A stretch of DNA of 64,000 bases from Rubritepida flocculans DSM 14296. Lineage in GTDB: Bacteria > Pseudomonadota > Alphaproteobacteria > Acetobacterales > Acetobacteraceae. Positions within the stretch are counted from its first letter, which is position 1. Each line of letters begins with the position of its first letter. The notes beneath the pieces are model-generated. The model searched no databases. It was not told where the DNA came from and worked only from the letters and a program-made list of their open reading frames with translations. The stretch covers positions 38,778 to 102,777 of the forward strand of contig NZ_AUDH01000010.1 in assembly GCF_000425365.1 (NCBI RefSeq), read 5' to 3'. Positions 1-8,161 of the stretch are shown one piece after another. The translations under genes and the position numbers were made by a program.

Positions 1-864
1 GCGCGTGGCGGCCTCGGCGGCGGCGCTCGCCTCGGCCAGCGCGGCCTCGCGCGCGGCGAGGGCGCGGCGCGCCTCCTCGATGGCCGCCTCGGCGCGGGCG
101 GCGAGGAGGGCGAACCACTCCCCTTCCGCCTCGCGCACCAGCCCCGAGAGGTTGCGGTAGCGCGCCGCCTGGCGGGCCTGGCGCTTCAGCGATTCCTCCT
201 GGGCGGCGAGGCCGGCCAGCACATCCTCGCTGCGCGCCAGGTTCTGCTCGGCCTGGCGCAGCTTGAGCTCGGCCTCGTGGCGGCGGGCGCGCAGCCCGGC
301 GATGCCGGCCGCCTCCTCCAGCACCGAGCGCCGCTCCTCGGGCCGCGCGCCGATCAGCATGGCCACCCGCCCCTGGCTGACCATGCCCGAGGCGCGCGGG
401 CCGCTCGCGAGGTCGGCGAACATGGTCGCCACGTCGCGCGCGCGCACCTCGCGCCCGTTGATGCGGTAGGAGCTGCCCGCGCCGCGCTCGATGCGGCGGA
501 TCACCTCGAGTTCGGAGGCGCGGTCCATGGGCGGGGGGGCCACGCCCTCCGCGTCCTCCAGGCTCAGCGCCACTTCCGCGAGATTGCGCGCGGGGCGGGT
601 GGCGGTGCCGGCGAAGATCACGTCGTCCATCTCGCCGCCGCGCAGGCTGCGGGCGGAGCTTTCGCCCATCGCCCAGCGCAGCGCCTCGACGACGTTGGAC
701 TTGCCGCAGCCATTGGGGCCGACGATGCCCGTCAGCCCCGGCAGCACCGGAAGCTGCACCGGCTCGGCGAAGCTCTTGAAGCCCGCGATGCGCAGCCCCG
801 TGAGCGTGGCGGTGAGGCGGCGCGGCGGGGGCGGGGCGGCCTCCGCGCCGCTGTCCTCGCTCAT
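1..864 (-). CDS. smc: Chromosome segregation ATPase SMC, N-terminal part (runs off window)
   Basis: SMC forms the ring-shaped condensin (with ScpA/ScpB) that compacts and segregates the chromosome. The first 288 codons are here and the gene continues past base 1. Seen directly: the N-terminal head half with Walker A GPNGCGKSN around residues 48-56, the following conserved ALRWAMGE segment, then after about residue 185 an Ala/Glu/Arg-rich helical stretch that begins the coiled coil. The start is an ATG 24 bases downstream of the dsbA-like stop on the same strand, so the two are probably co-transcribed. The Walker B/signature half would lie outside the window. An identity as SbcC or RecN is unlikely given the SMC-type head sequence. 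Confidence 0.93.
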   Translation of the reverse strand, partial: MSEDSGAEAAPPPPRRLTATLTGLRIAGFKSFAEPVQLPVLPGLTGIVGPNGCGKSNVVEALRWAMGESSARSLRGGEMDDVIFAGTATRPARNLAEVALSLEDAEGVAPPPMDRASELEVIRRIERGAGSSYRINGREVRARDVATMFADLASGPRASGMVSQGRVAMLIGARPEERRSVLEEAAGIAGLRARRHEAELKLRQAEQNLARSEDVLAGLAAQEESLKRQARQAARYRNLSGLVREAEGEWFALLAARAEAAIEEARRALAAREAALAEASAAAEAATR

Positions 865-888
865 CGGGCTGCGGTCATCCCCGCCGCC

Positions 889-1488
889 TCAGGCGCGCGG
901 GGCTTCGCGCACCATGCGCTCGAACTGCTCGAAGGGCAGCCCGCCGGTGTGCAGGCGCGAGTTGAACAGGAAGGAGGGGGTGGCGCGGATCTGCCAGCGC
1001 TGCTCCGCCTCCAGCCGCTGCTGGAGGATGCCGCGGTGGAACTCCTGGTCGGCCGCCACCGCGTCGAAGCTGCGCGCGTCCATGCCGGCCAGCGCGGCGA
1101 GGCGCTGCAGCTCCTCGCGCTGGCGGCCCTGGGCGAAGGCCCAGCGATCCTGGGTCTGGAACAGGGTGGAGAGGAAGGGCTCGTAGCGGTCCTCGGGCAT
1201 GGCGCGCGCCACGGCGGCGGCCAGCAGCGCCACCCCGTCCAGCGGGAAATCCCGCCAGACGAGGCGGATGCGGCCCGTTTCGACCAGCTCGCGCCTCACG
1301 CGCGGCCAGACATTGTTGTGGAAGTTCGCGCAATGCCCGCAGGTGAGGGAGAAGAACTCCGTCACCACCACGGGCGCGGAGGCCTGACCGACGCCGCGCG
1401 GGCCGAGCCGCCCATCCTGCGCCAGGGCCGGCGCGGCCAGCGGCAGGGCGGCGGCGGCGAGGCCGAGCGTGCGGCGCGAGAGGATCAT
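889..1488 (-). CDS. DsbA family thiol:disulfide oxidoreductase, periplasmic
   Basis: A 199-residue thioredoxin-fold protein. Residues 1-23 form a signal peptide with a twin-arginine-like start (SRRTLGLAAAALPLAAPALAQ). The redox motif CGHC lies at about residues 51-54 in the context FFSLTCGHCANFH, and a cis-proline loop (ATPSF) at about residue 170. These are DsbA/DsbG-family hallmarks, so it probably forms or isomerises disulfides in exported proteins. It lies between dciA and smc on the same strand, an arrangement common in alphaproteobacteria. Which partner (a DsbB-like protein) reoxidises it cannot be told from this window. Confidence 0.9.
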   Translation of the reverse strand: MILSRRTLGLAAAALPLAAPALAQDGRLGPRGVGQASAPVVVTEFFSLTCGHCANFHNNVWPRVRRELVETGRIRLVWRDFPLDGVALLAAAVARAMPEDRYEPFLSTLFQTQDRWAFAQGRQREELQRLAALAGMDARSFDAVAADQEFHRGILQQRLEAEQRWQIRATPSFLFNSRLHTGGLPFEQFERMVREAPRA

Positions 1489-1539
1489 GGGAGGCTCCTT
1501 TCCGGTTGCGGGGAGTTTACCCGGCCCCGCCGCGCCCCC

Positions 1540-2034
1540 TCAATCCCGCTCGCCCGGCAGCCGCGCGGCGAGCCGCGCCAGCGCGGCCTTCAGCTCGCCC
1601 TCCGGCAGGGCGGCGAGGCGCTCGGCCAGCGGCGCGGGCAGGGGGCGCTCCGGCGGCGGGGCCATGGGGCGGGCCGGCGGCGCGGCCCGCGGGGCGCGCT
1701 GGACGAAGGCGAGGCGCTGCACCGCCGCCCGGCCCAGATGCGCGTTGATCCGCTCGATCAGCACCGGGGCGCAGAGGCCGAGCTCCATCGCCGCCGGCCC
1801 CGTGCAGGCGAGGGTGAGCGTGCCGCGCGCGAGCTTCACCGGCTCGGCCAGCGGCGCAAGGCGGGGGCCGAGCATCTCCGCCCAGTCGGCCATGATCTGC
1901 GCGGCGGCGGGGCTGCGGCGGCGGAAGGCGGGCCGGGCGAGGCGCGGGATGATCGCGCCCAGTTCCTGCACGCCGCGGCGGGGCGGCTCGGGGCTGGACA
2001 GCGCCGGCGCTTGCCCTTTCCTGCTGCCCGCCAT
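1540..2034 (-). CDS. DUF721 protein, DciA-like helicase loader
   Basis: A 164-residue protein of the DUF721/DciA family. DciA proteins bind single-stranded DNA and load the replicative helicase DnaB in bacteria lacking DnaC. Visible features are the family core around residues 25-95 (GAIIPRLARPAF, then MADWAEMLGPRLAPLAEPVKL and LACTGPAAMELGL) and a Pro/Arg-rich C-terminal half. I chose the ATG at 2034, which overlaps the divergent mutY start by two bases. An in-frame upstream ATG would run deep into mutY and adds only residues in the mutY antisense. The gene precedes the dsbA-like gene and smc on the minus strand. Confidence 0.82.
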   Translation of the reverse strand: MAGSRKGQAPALSSPEPPRRGVQELGAIIPRLARPAFRRRSPAAAQIMADWAEMLGPRLAPLAEPVKLARGTLTLACTGPAAMELGLCAPVLIERINAHLGRAAVQRLAFVQRAPRAAPPARPMAPPPERPLPAPLAERLAALPEGELKAALARLAARLPGERD

Positions 2035-3079
2035 GCACCCCCCCGCCGAAGCCCTGCTCGCCTGGTACGACCGCCACGCACGGTCCCTGCCCTGGCGCGG
2101 CAGCCGCGACCCATACCGCATCTGGGTCAGCGAGGTCATGCTGCAGCAGACCACCGTGGCCGCGGTGGGGCCGCGCTACGCCCGCTTCCTCGCGCGCTTT
2201 CCCGATGCCGCGGCGCTGGCGCGGGCGGAGTGGGCGGAACTGGCCGAGGAATGGGCGGGCCTCGGCTACTATGCGCGCGCGCGCCACCTGCACCGGGCGG
2301 CGCGCGCCATCGCGGCGGGCGGCATGCCGCGCGACGCCGCGGGCTGGCGCGCCCTGCCCGGCATCGGCCCCTACACCGCCGCGGCCATCGCCGCCATCGC
2401 CCATGACGAGCCCGTGGTGCCGGTGGACGGCAATGTGGAGCGCGTCATGGCCCGGCTCTTCGCCGTCGAGGCGCCCCTGCCCGGCGCGCGCCGCGCGCTG
2501 GCGGCGCTGGCGGAGGGCTTCGCGGCGCAGCCCGCCATGCGCGCCCGGCCCGGGGATTTCGCCCAGGCGCTGTTCGACCTGGGCGCCACGCTCTGCACGC
2601 CCCGGGCCCCGGCCTGCGCCCTCTGCCCCTGGCGCGCCCCATGCCGGGGCCATGCGGCGGGGATGGCGGCCGCGCTGCCGCGCAAGGCGCCGAAACCGCC
2701 GCGCGCCGCCCTCCACGGGGTGCATTTCGCGCTGACCGACGGCGCCGGGCGGCTGCTGCTGGAGCGCCGGCCCGAGGGCGGGCTGCTGGGCGGGATGCTC
2801 GGCCTGCCCGGCACGCCCTGGCGCGCCCGCCCCTGGGAGGAGGCCGAGGCGATGGCCCACGCCCCGCTGCCGGGGGTCAACTGGCGGCCCCTGCCCGGCG
2901 CGGCGCGGCACATCCTCACGCACCGGGAGCTGCGCCTGCGGCTCTATGCCGGCGCAACCCCCCGCCTGCCGCCGGGGATGGAGTCGTTGCCCGCCCGGGA
3001 GGCGGCCCCCGCCCTGCCCGCCGCCATGCGCAAGCTGCTGCGCCTGCTCGGCCCCGGCGCGGGATTCACGGGCGCTTAA
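2033..3079 (+). CDS. mutY: A/G-specific adenine DNA glycosylase MutY
   Basis: Removes adenine mispaired with 8-oxoguanine (base excision repair). The 348-residue protein has the full family layout: SEVMLQQTTV with the catalytic glutamate near residue 36, the helix-hairpin-helix LPGIGPYTAAAI around residue 110, the catalytic aspartate in VDGNVERV, and a [4Fe-4S] cluster set C-X6-C-X2-C-X5-C (CTPRAPACALCPWRAPC) around residues 187-203. A C-terminal Nudix-like 8-oxoG recognition domain follows, with ILTHREL near residue 295. The ATG at 2033 shares bases with the divergent dciA ATG, so there is no room for a conventional ribosome-binding site outside dciA coding sequence. Confidence 0.95.
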   Translation: MHPPAEALLAWYDRHARSLPWRGSRDPYRIWVSEVMLQQTTVAAVGPRYARFLARFPDAAALARAEWAELAEEWAGLGYYARARHLHRAARAIAAGGMPRDAAGWRALPGIGPYTAAAIAAIAHDEPVVPVDGNVERVMARLFAVEAPLPGARRALAALAEGFAAQPAMRARPGDFAQALFDLGATLCTPRAPACALCPWRAPCRGHAAGMAAALPRKAPKPPRAALHGVHFALTDGAGRLLLERRPEGGLLGGMLGLPGTPWRARPWEEAEAMAHAPLPGVNWRPLPGAARHILTHRELRLRLYAGATPRLPPGMESLPAREAAPALPAAMRKLLRLLGPGAGFTGA

Positions 3080-3139
3080 GCCAGGGCTGCGAGGCTGCGC
3101 GCGCGGCAGAAGGCCGCGGCGCACGGACGGGGCACGGGC

Positions 3140-4207
3140 TTGGCCAGGCGGGGCAAGGATCAGGGCGGCACGATCGTCCTCAAGAGGATCGAGGAAGGCG
3201 GCCATGGCCACCATGGCGGCGCCTGGAAGGTCGCCTACGCCGATTTCGTGACCGCCATGATGGCCTTCTTCCTGCTGATGTGGCTGCTCAACGCCACCAC
3301 GGAGGAACAGCGCCGCGGCCTTGCGGATTTCTTCAACCCCTCCAATGCCATGGCCACCGGCCAGTCGGGCCTCGCCCAGCCCTTCGGCGGGCGCACGCCG
3401 CACAGCGTGGGCCAGATGGTCTCGGACACGGGCGCGATCCGCCTGGAACGCGGCCCGCGCCCCACCCAGTCCGAATCCGAGGATGAGGAGGTGGAGCCCC
3501 CCGTCGCCAGCCAGCCCAACCCCAACGCCCCCCCGGGCGAGGAGGACGCCGCGCCGCCCCGCCGCGTCGCGGAGGGCGGAAGCATGGCGACGGGCGAGGC
3601 CCAGGCCGGCGATCAGGCCGCCGGCGAACAGGCCGCCCATGAGGCGCGGGAGCTTCCGCCCCCCCTGCCCCCCAGCGCCGCCGAGGCGGCCGAGCGCGCG
3701 CGGCTGATCGAGGCCGCCGAGCGCGAGCAGCAGCGGCTGGAGGAGGCCGCCGACACGCTGCGCGCCGCCTTCCTGGGCGACCCGCAGCTTGCGGAGATCG
3801 CCCGCCACATCCTGGTGGAGATCGTCCCCGAGGGGCTGCGCATCCAGCTTCTGGAGAGCGACGGCACGCCGATGTTCGCGACCGGCGGCAGCCAGCCCAC
3901 CGAGCGCGTGCGCCAGGCCATCCGCCAGATCGCGCGCAGCACCGCGGGGCTGCAGAACCCGCTGACCATCACCGGCCACACCGACAGCGCGCCCTTCCGC
4001 GGCGCCGGCCGCACGAACTGGGAGCTGTCGGCCGAGCGCGCCAACGCCGCGCGCCGCCTGCTGACGGAGGCGGGCGTGGCGGAATCCCGCCTGCGCGGCG
4101 TGACCGGCATGGCCGACCGCGAGCCGCTGCTGCCCGGCCAGCCCCAGGCCGCCGCCAACCGGCGCGTGGCCATCACGCTGCTGCGCGAGGCGCCGCTGCC
4201 CCGATGA
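3140..4207 (+). CDS. motB: Flagellar stator protein MotB
   Basis: Peptidoglycan-anchoring half of the proton-driven flagellar stator. The 355-residue protein shows the MotB transmembrane signature WKVAYADFVTAMMAFFLLMW, with the proton-carrying aspartate at residue 35. A long acidic/proline-rich periplasmic linker follows at roughly residues 90-200. The C-terminal OmpA-like peptidoglycan-binding domain (ITGHTDSAPFRG, LSAERANAARRLL, NRRVAITLL) closes the protein. The start is a TTG at 3140, the best match to the MotB N-terminus. The gene overlaps motA by four bases (ATGA), implying translational coupling. The order motB then motA is reversed relative to enteric bacteria. Confidence 0.93.
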   Translation: MARRGKDQGGTIVLKRIEEGGHGHHGGAWKVAYADFVTAMMAFFLLMWLLNATTEEQRRGLADFFNPSNAMATGQSGLAQPFGGRTPHSVGQMVSDTGAIRLERGPRPTQSESEDEEVEPPVASQPNPNAPPGEEDAAPPRRVAEGGSMATGEAQAGDQAAGEQAAHEARELPPPLPPSAAEAAERARLIEAAEREQQRLEEAADTLRAAFLGDPQLAEIARHILVEIVPEGLRIQLLESDGTPMFATGGSQPTERVRQAIRQIARSTAGLQNPLTITGHTDSAPFRGAGRTNWELSAERANAARRLLTEAGVAESRLRGVTGMADREPLLPGQPQAAANRRVAITLLREAPLPR

Positions 4208-5070
4208 CCTCCATCCTCGGCTTCGTCTTCCTGCTCGCGATGGTCTTCGGCGGCTACGTGATCGCCGGGGGCAAGTTCGGCATCATCATCGGGGCCCTGC
4301 CCTTCGAGATGATGATGATCGGCGGCGCGGCCATCGGCGCCTTCCTGATGGCGAACTCGATGCACGACGTGAAGCACACGCTCGCGGGCTTCGGGAAGAT
4401 CCTCAAGGGCGGGCGCTTCAAGCAGCAGGACTACACGGATCTGCTCTCGCTGCTCTACTTCTTCGTCCGCCTCGCGCAGACCAAGGGCGCGATGGCGCTG
4501 GAGCCGCACATCGAGAAGCCCGAGGAAAGCGCGGCCTTCCAGAAATACCCGAAGATCCTCGCCGACCACCACGCCACGGTGCTGATCTGCGACTATCTGC
4601 GCATGGTGGGCATGAACGCCGACGATCCGCACCAGATCGAGGACGCGATGGCGCGGGAGCTGAAGAAGATCAAGGAGGAGGAGCTCCACCCCTCGCACGC
4701 CATGCAGTCCATCGCGGATGCGCTGCCCGCGCTCGGCATCGTCGCCGCCGTGCTCGGCGTGATCAAGACCATGGGCTCAATCGACCAGCCTCCCGCGGTT
4801 CTCGGCAAGATGATCGGCGGCGCGCTGGTGGGCACCTTCCTCGGCGTGCTGCTCGCCTACGGGCTGATGGGGCCGCTCGCCGCGCGGCTGAAGGGCGTGG
4901 TGGAGGAGGAGAGCGCCTATTACGAGGTGATCCGCGCCGTCATCGTCGCGCATCTGCACGGCAACGCGCCGCAGGTCTCGGTCGAGGCGGGGCGCAAGGT
5001 CGCCCCCTCCCAGCACATGCCGAGCTTCCAGGAACTCGACGCCGCGCTGCAGGAACTCAGCATCGCCTGA
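4204..5070 (+). CDS. motA: Flagellar motor stator protein MotA
   Basis: Partner of MotB in the stator; its cytoplasmic loop pushes on the rotor protein FliG. The 288-residue product matches the family length. Two N-terminal membrane segments lie around residues 3-20 and 30-50. A large cytoplasmic loop carries the conserved charged stretch near residues 90-160. Two C-terminal membrane segments follow (ALPALGIVAAVLGVIKTMGS and GGALVGTFLGVLLAYGL), including the prolines expected at the torque-generating helix. It is translated from an ATG overlapping the motB stop. No other flagellar gene is in the window. Confidence 0.94.
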   Translation: MTSILGFVFLLAMVFGGYVIAGGKFGIIIGALPFEMMMIGGAAIGAFLMANSMHDVKHTLAGFGKILKGGRFKQQDYTDLLSLLYFFVRLAQTKGAMALEPHIEKPEESAAFQKYPKILADHHATVLICDYLRMVGMNADDPHQIEDAMARELKKIKEEELHPSHAMQSIADALPALGIVAAVLGVIKTMGSIDQPPAVLGKMIGGALVGTFLGVLLAYGLMGPLAARLKGVVEEESAYYEVIRAVIVAHLHGNAPQVSVEAGRKVAPSQHMPSFQELDAALQELSIA

Positions 5071-5115
5071 CGCCCGCGGCTTGACGGCGGGCGGGGGCCG
5101 GGGCACCGGCGCGGC

Positions 5116-5568
5116 ATGGAGCTGCCCGACTTCCAGCGCGCCCAGGCGCGCTCGCCCTTCCATGAGCTGCTCGGCATCCGCGTCGTGCTGTGGGAGGAGG
5201 GCTTCGCCCGGCTGCTCTGCACGCCGGGGCCCATGCACGCCAACCGCTCGGGCATCGTCCATGGCGGGGTGATGCTCGCGCTGCTCGACCAGGCCAACGC
5301 CTTCGCGGGGCTGCATTGCCCGCATCCCGGGCGGCGGCGGCACGCGGTGACGCTCGACCTCGACACGCGCTTCACCGGCCAGGCGCGGCTCGGCGTGCCG
5401 CTGATCGCCGAGGGCAGGCTGGTCACCGCCGGGCGCAACGTGTTCTTCGCGCGCGGCGAGGTGCGCGACGAGGCGGGCGCGCTGATCGCCTTCGGCGCCT
5501 CCACCCACCGCTACCGCAGCGGCAGCCACACGCCCGAGGGCGTGCCCGTGGCGGAGGCGCCGGGCTAG
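5116..5568 (+). CDS. PaaI-type hotdog-fold thioesterase
   Basis: A 150-residue single hotdog-domain protein resembling PaaI/YdiI acyl-CoA thioesterases. The family HGG motif is clear in GIVHGGVMLALLDQANAFA around residues 48-66, with a second conserved strand TLDLDTRFTGQA near residue 79 and GRNVFFARGEV near residue 115. It probably hydrolyses a small or aromatic acyl-CoA; the substrate cannot be read from sequence. It sits 45 bases after motA but is likely unrelated to motility. Confidence 0.85.
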   Translation: MELPDFQRAQARSPFHELLGIRVVLWEEGFARLLCTPGPMHANRSGIVHGGVMLALLDQANAFAGLHCPHPGRRRHAVTLDLDTRFTGQARLGVPLIAEGRLVTAGRNVFFARGEVRDEAGALIAFGASTHRYRSGSHTPEGVPVAEAPG

Positions 5569-5649
5569 AGCGCGATCCGCGAAGGCGGAAGCGCCGCGGC
5601 GGTGGATCGCCCTCTCGGCAAGGGCTGGAGCATGATCCGCGACATCGGA
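5568..5649. repeat. Imperfect 22-bp direct repeat between convergent genes
   Basis: Two copies of a GATCCGCGA-centred sequence lie at 5568-5589 and 5628-5649 (17 of 22 positions identical by eye). A reverse-oriented GGATCGC lies between them at about 5604-5610, so the element can fold. It fills the gap between the thioesterase (plus) and the PhoR-like kinase (minus). Its GAGCATGATCC core resembles intergenic elements common in alphaproteobacteria. It may serve as a terminator or may simply be a dispersed repeat; there is no T-tract. Confidence 0.5.
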
Positions 5650-5656
5650 TGATGGT

Positions 5657-7018
5657 CTAGCGCCCCGCCGGCAGCCAGACGCGGAAGCAGGCGCCCTCGC
5701 CCGGCGTGCTCTCGATCAGAAGCTGCCCGCGGTGGCGGTTGAGGATGTGCTTGACGATGGCGAGGCCGAGCCCCGTGTTGCCCTCGCTGCGGGCGCGCCC
5801 GCGGTCCACGCGGTAGAAGCGCTCGGTCAGGCGGGGGATGTGCTCGGGCGCGATGCCGGGCCCGTCGTCGCGCACCGCGAAGACGAGCCCCGGCCGCCCG
5901 CCCTGGTCCTGCGGGACGGCGCAGAGCGTCACCTCGGCGCGCGCGTGGCGCAGCGCATTGTCCAGCAGGTTGCGCGCCACCTGGGCGATCTGGTCGGCGT
6001 CGGCCGGGGCGGCCGGGGGCAGCGCCTCGGAGAGAGAGAGGCGCAGCGCCACGCCGCGCCGGGCGAAGAGCGGCTCCATCGCCGCCGCCTCGGCGCGCAG
6101 CAGCCCCGCCACATCGGCGACGCCCGCGGGCGGCAGATGCTCGCTCGCCTCCACCCGCGACAGGCCGAGCAGATCGTCCACCAGCCGGCGCATGCGCTCG
6201 GACTGCTCGGCCATGATGGCGAGGAAGCGCTGCTGCGCCGCCGGGTCGTCGGCGGCAGGGCCGCGCAGCGTCTCGATCAGCCCGATGATGGAGGCGAGCG
6301 GCGTGCGCAGCTCGTGCGAGGCGTTGGCGACGAAATCCACCCGCATGCGCTCCACCGCCCGGGCGGCGGTGCGGTCGGTCAGCACCACGACGATCCGCCC
6401 GCCATCGGCGAGCGGCGGGTTCATGGAGAGCACCTGCGCCGTCAGCTCCCGCGTGACCGCGGCGGGGAGGGTGAGGTCGAGCTCCTGCGGCGCGCCCTCG
6501 GCCAGGGCGCGGTCCAGCGCCGCGGCCATCAGCGGATGGCGCAGCAGGGCGAGCAGCATGCTCTGCCCCGTGCCCACGCCGAACAGCCGCCGCGCCGCCC
6601 GGTTGGCGCGCAGCAGGGCGCGGTCGGGGCCGAGCACCAGCAGCGGATCGGGCAAGGCCTCGACGATCGCCTCGTCGGCGGCGCGGAGCTGCCCGACCAG
6701 TTCGGCGCGCGCCTGCAGCGAGCGGGTGAGCCGCGCGAGCCCCTCCTCGATCTCGCGCAGGCCGGGCAGGCCGGGCACGGGCAGGGGCGCGCTGAAGGGG
6801 CCCTGCTCGGTGGCGGCGCGGCGCAGCGAATCAGACAGCCGCGCAAGGCTGGACAGCCACAGCCAGCCGAGCACCCCCGCCGCCGCCGCGCAGCCCAGCA
6901 GCGCGAGCAGCCCCGGCAGCGGCGCGAGCTCGCCCAGCGCCATCAGCAGCAGCAGCGCCGCCCCCGGCGCCCCGGCGAGCAGCGCCGCGACCGCGAGCAG
7001 GCGCGGGAGGGTGACCAT
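5657..7018 (-). CDS. PhoR-like sensor histidine kinase
   Basis: A 453-residue membrane sensor kinase. Two hydrophobic segments lie at residues 5-30 and 34-57, followed by a PAS-like domain (around 115-220, ALPDPLLVLGPDRALLRANRA). The dimerisation/phosphoacceptor motif FVANASHELRTPLAS places the histidine at residue 235. An HATPase_c domain follows with N (NLLDNALRHA), G1 (DDGPGI) and G2 (GNTGLGLAIVKHIL) boxes. The layout matches PhoR, the phosphate-limitation kinase that partners PhoB, but no phoB or pst gene is in the window. The LpoA-like gene lies nine bases upstream on the same strand. Confidence 0.83.
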   Translation of the reverse strand: MVTLPRLLAVAALLAGAPGAALLLLMALGELAPLPGLLALLGCAAAAGVLGWLWLSSLARLSDSLRRAATEQGPFSAPLPVPGLPGLREIEEGLARLTRSLQARAELVGQLRAADEAIVEALPDPLLVLGPDRALLRANRAARRLFGVGTGQSMLLALLRHPLMAAALDRALAEGAPQELDLTLPAAVTRELTAQVLSMNPPLADGGRIVVVLTDRTAARAVERMRVDFVANASHELRTPLASIIGLIETLRGPAADDPAAQQRFLAIMAEQSERMRRLVDDLLGLSRVEASEHLPPAGVADVAGLLRAEAAAMEPLFARRGVALRLSLSEALPPAAPADADQIAQVARNLLDNALRHARAEVTLCAVPQDQGGRPGLVFAVRDDGPGIAPEHIPRLTERFYRVDRGRARSEGNTGLGLAIVKHILNRHRGQLLIESTPGEGACFRVWLPAGR

Positions 7019-7027
7019 GCGGGCGGA

Positions 7028-8161
7028 TCAGCTCCCCGCCGGGCCAGGCACCGGGGCGGGCTGCACCAGCATGGGTTCCCCCCCCGGGCGCAGCGCGAAC
7101 AGGGCCAAGCCCCGCTGCACCTGCCCGCCCTCGAGCAGCCGCACCGGCCCATCCGCGCCGAGGAAGGCCATGCCGATGGGCGGCCTGCCCTCGCGCGCCG
7201 TGCGCGCGGCCAGGGCGGCCGCGTCATAGGCGGCGCCGGCCAGCCGGGGCGGGCGGCCCTCGAAGGCGGCGGCGTAGTGGCGGTCGAAGCGGTCGCGCCC
7301 CGCCGGATCGGGGCCGGGGAACAGGGCGCCGGCCAGGGCGGGCTCATTGCCGAGCCCGGGCTCGGCGGCCCAGAGCGTGGTGCCGAGCAGGCGCGGCGGG
7401 GCGGGCAGCGCGGCCAACGCCTGCGCGACGCCGCGGGCCGCCTCCCCGGCATGGCCGATCAGCACCGCCTGCGCCTCGCCCGCGCGCATCGCCTCGGCCG
7501 CGGCGCCGACATCCCCGCCCCGGCCCGCCAGATGGATCGCCGGCGCGGGCCAGCCCGCCAGCGAGGCGGTGGCGCGCATGGCGGCGGCGAGGCGCTGGCC
7601 GAAGGCGTCATCGGCCGCGACCAGGCCGAAGCGCCGCACCCCCTGCTCGCCCATCGCCTGCATCACGCGCCGGACCATCTGCGCGGGCGTGACGCCGAGC
7701 ACCCAGACCTGGGCCGAGGCCTGGGTCTCGTCGGAGGTGAAGGCGAAGACAGGAAGCGCCGTCGCGCGCGCCACCGCCGCCGTCTCGCCCAGCGTGAGGG
7801 GCCCGGCCAGCGCCCGCGCGCCTTCCGCCGCCGCCGCGCGCGCCGCCGCCTCTGCCCCCGCGGGGGTGCCGCGCGTGTCGCGGGGCAGGAAGGCGATGCC
7901 GCGGTCGCCCTGGTCGTAGAGGGCGAGTTCCGCCGCCTGCAGCATGGCCTGGCCGAGCGGGGCGTTGCTGCCCGAGAGCGGCAGCAGCAGCCCCACCCGG
8001 GCGGTGACGGGGGCGGGCGCCGCCGCCGGGGGCGCCACCGGCATGGCCGCGGCGGGGCGCGTCGGCGCGGGGAAGGGGCGGCGCGGCTCTTGCGGGGCGC
8101 AGCCGATCAGCGGAAGGAACAGGGCCGCGAGCACGCACCAGGATGGAATCCGACACCGCAT
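7028..8161 (-). CDS. Lipoprotein with periplasmic-binding fold, LpoA/YraM-like penicillin-binding protein activator
   Basis: A 377-residue exported protein. Residues 1-21 form a lipoprotein signal with lipobox LIGC (Cys21), followed by a Pro/Ala-rich linker to about residue 52. A type I periplasmic-binding fold then begins at VGLLLPLSGSNAPLGQAMLQAAELAL, a pattern shared by LpoA/YraM and Leu/Ile/Val-binding proteins. Divergent placement next to rsmI (yraL) is the same neighbourhood as yraM/lpoA in enterobacteria, which favours a role activating a class A penicillin-binding protein. It lacks the N-terminal TPR half of E. coli LpoA, so the exact function is uncertain. Its first codons overlap those of rsmI by 19 bases. 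Confidence 0.78.
   Translation of the reverse strand: MRCRIPSWCVLAALFLPLIGCAPQEPRRPFPAPTRPAAAMPVAPPAAAPAPVTARVGLLLPLSGSNAPLGQAMLQAAELALYDQGDRGIAFLPRDTRGTPAGAEAAARAAAAEGARALAGPLTLGETAAVARATALPVFAFTSDETQASAQVWVLGVTPAQMVRRVMQAMGEQGVRRFGLVAADDAFGQRLAAAMRATASLAGWPAPAIHLAGRGGDVGAAAEAMRAGEAQAVLIGHAGEAARGVAQALAALPAPPRLLGTTLWAAEPGLGNEPALAGALFPGPDPAGRDRFDRHYAAAFEGRPPRLAGAAYDAAALAARTAREGRPPIGMAFLGADGPVRLLEGGQVQRGLALFALRPGGEPMLVQPAPVPGPAGS

Noticed and set aside
277-2406. Very long plus-strand open frame across smc, dsbA-like and dciA
   Set aside because: It is the antisense shadow of three well-supported minus-strand genes. Its product is low-complexity Arg/Ala/Gly sequence with no domains, as expected for non-coding frames in such GC-rich DNA.
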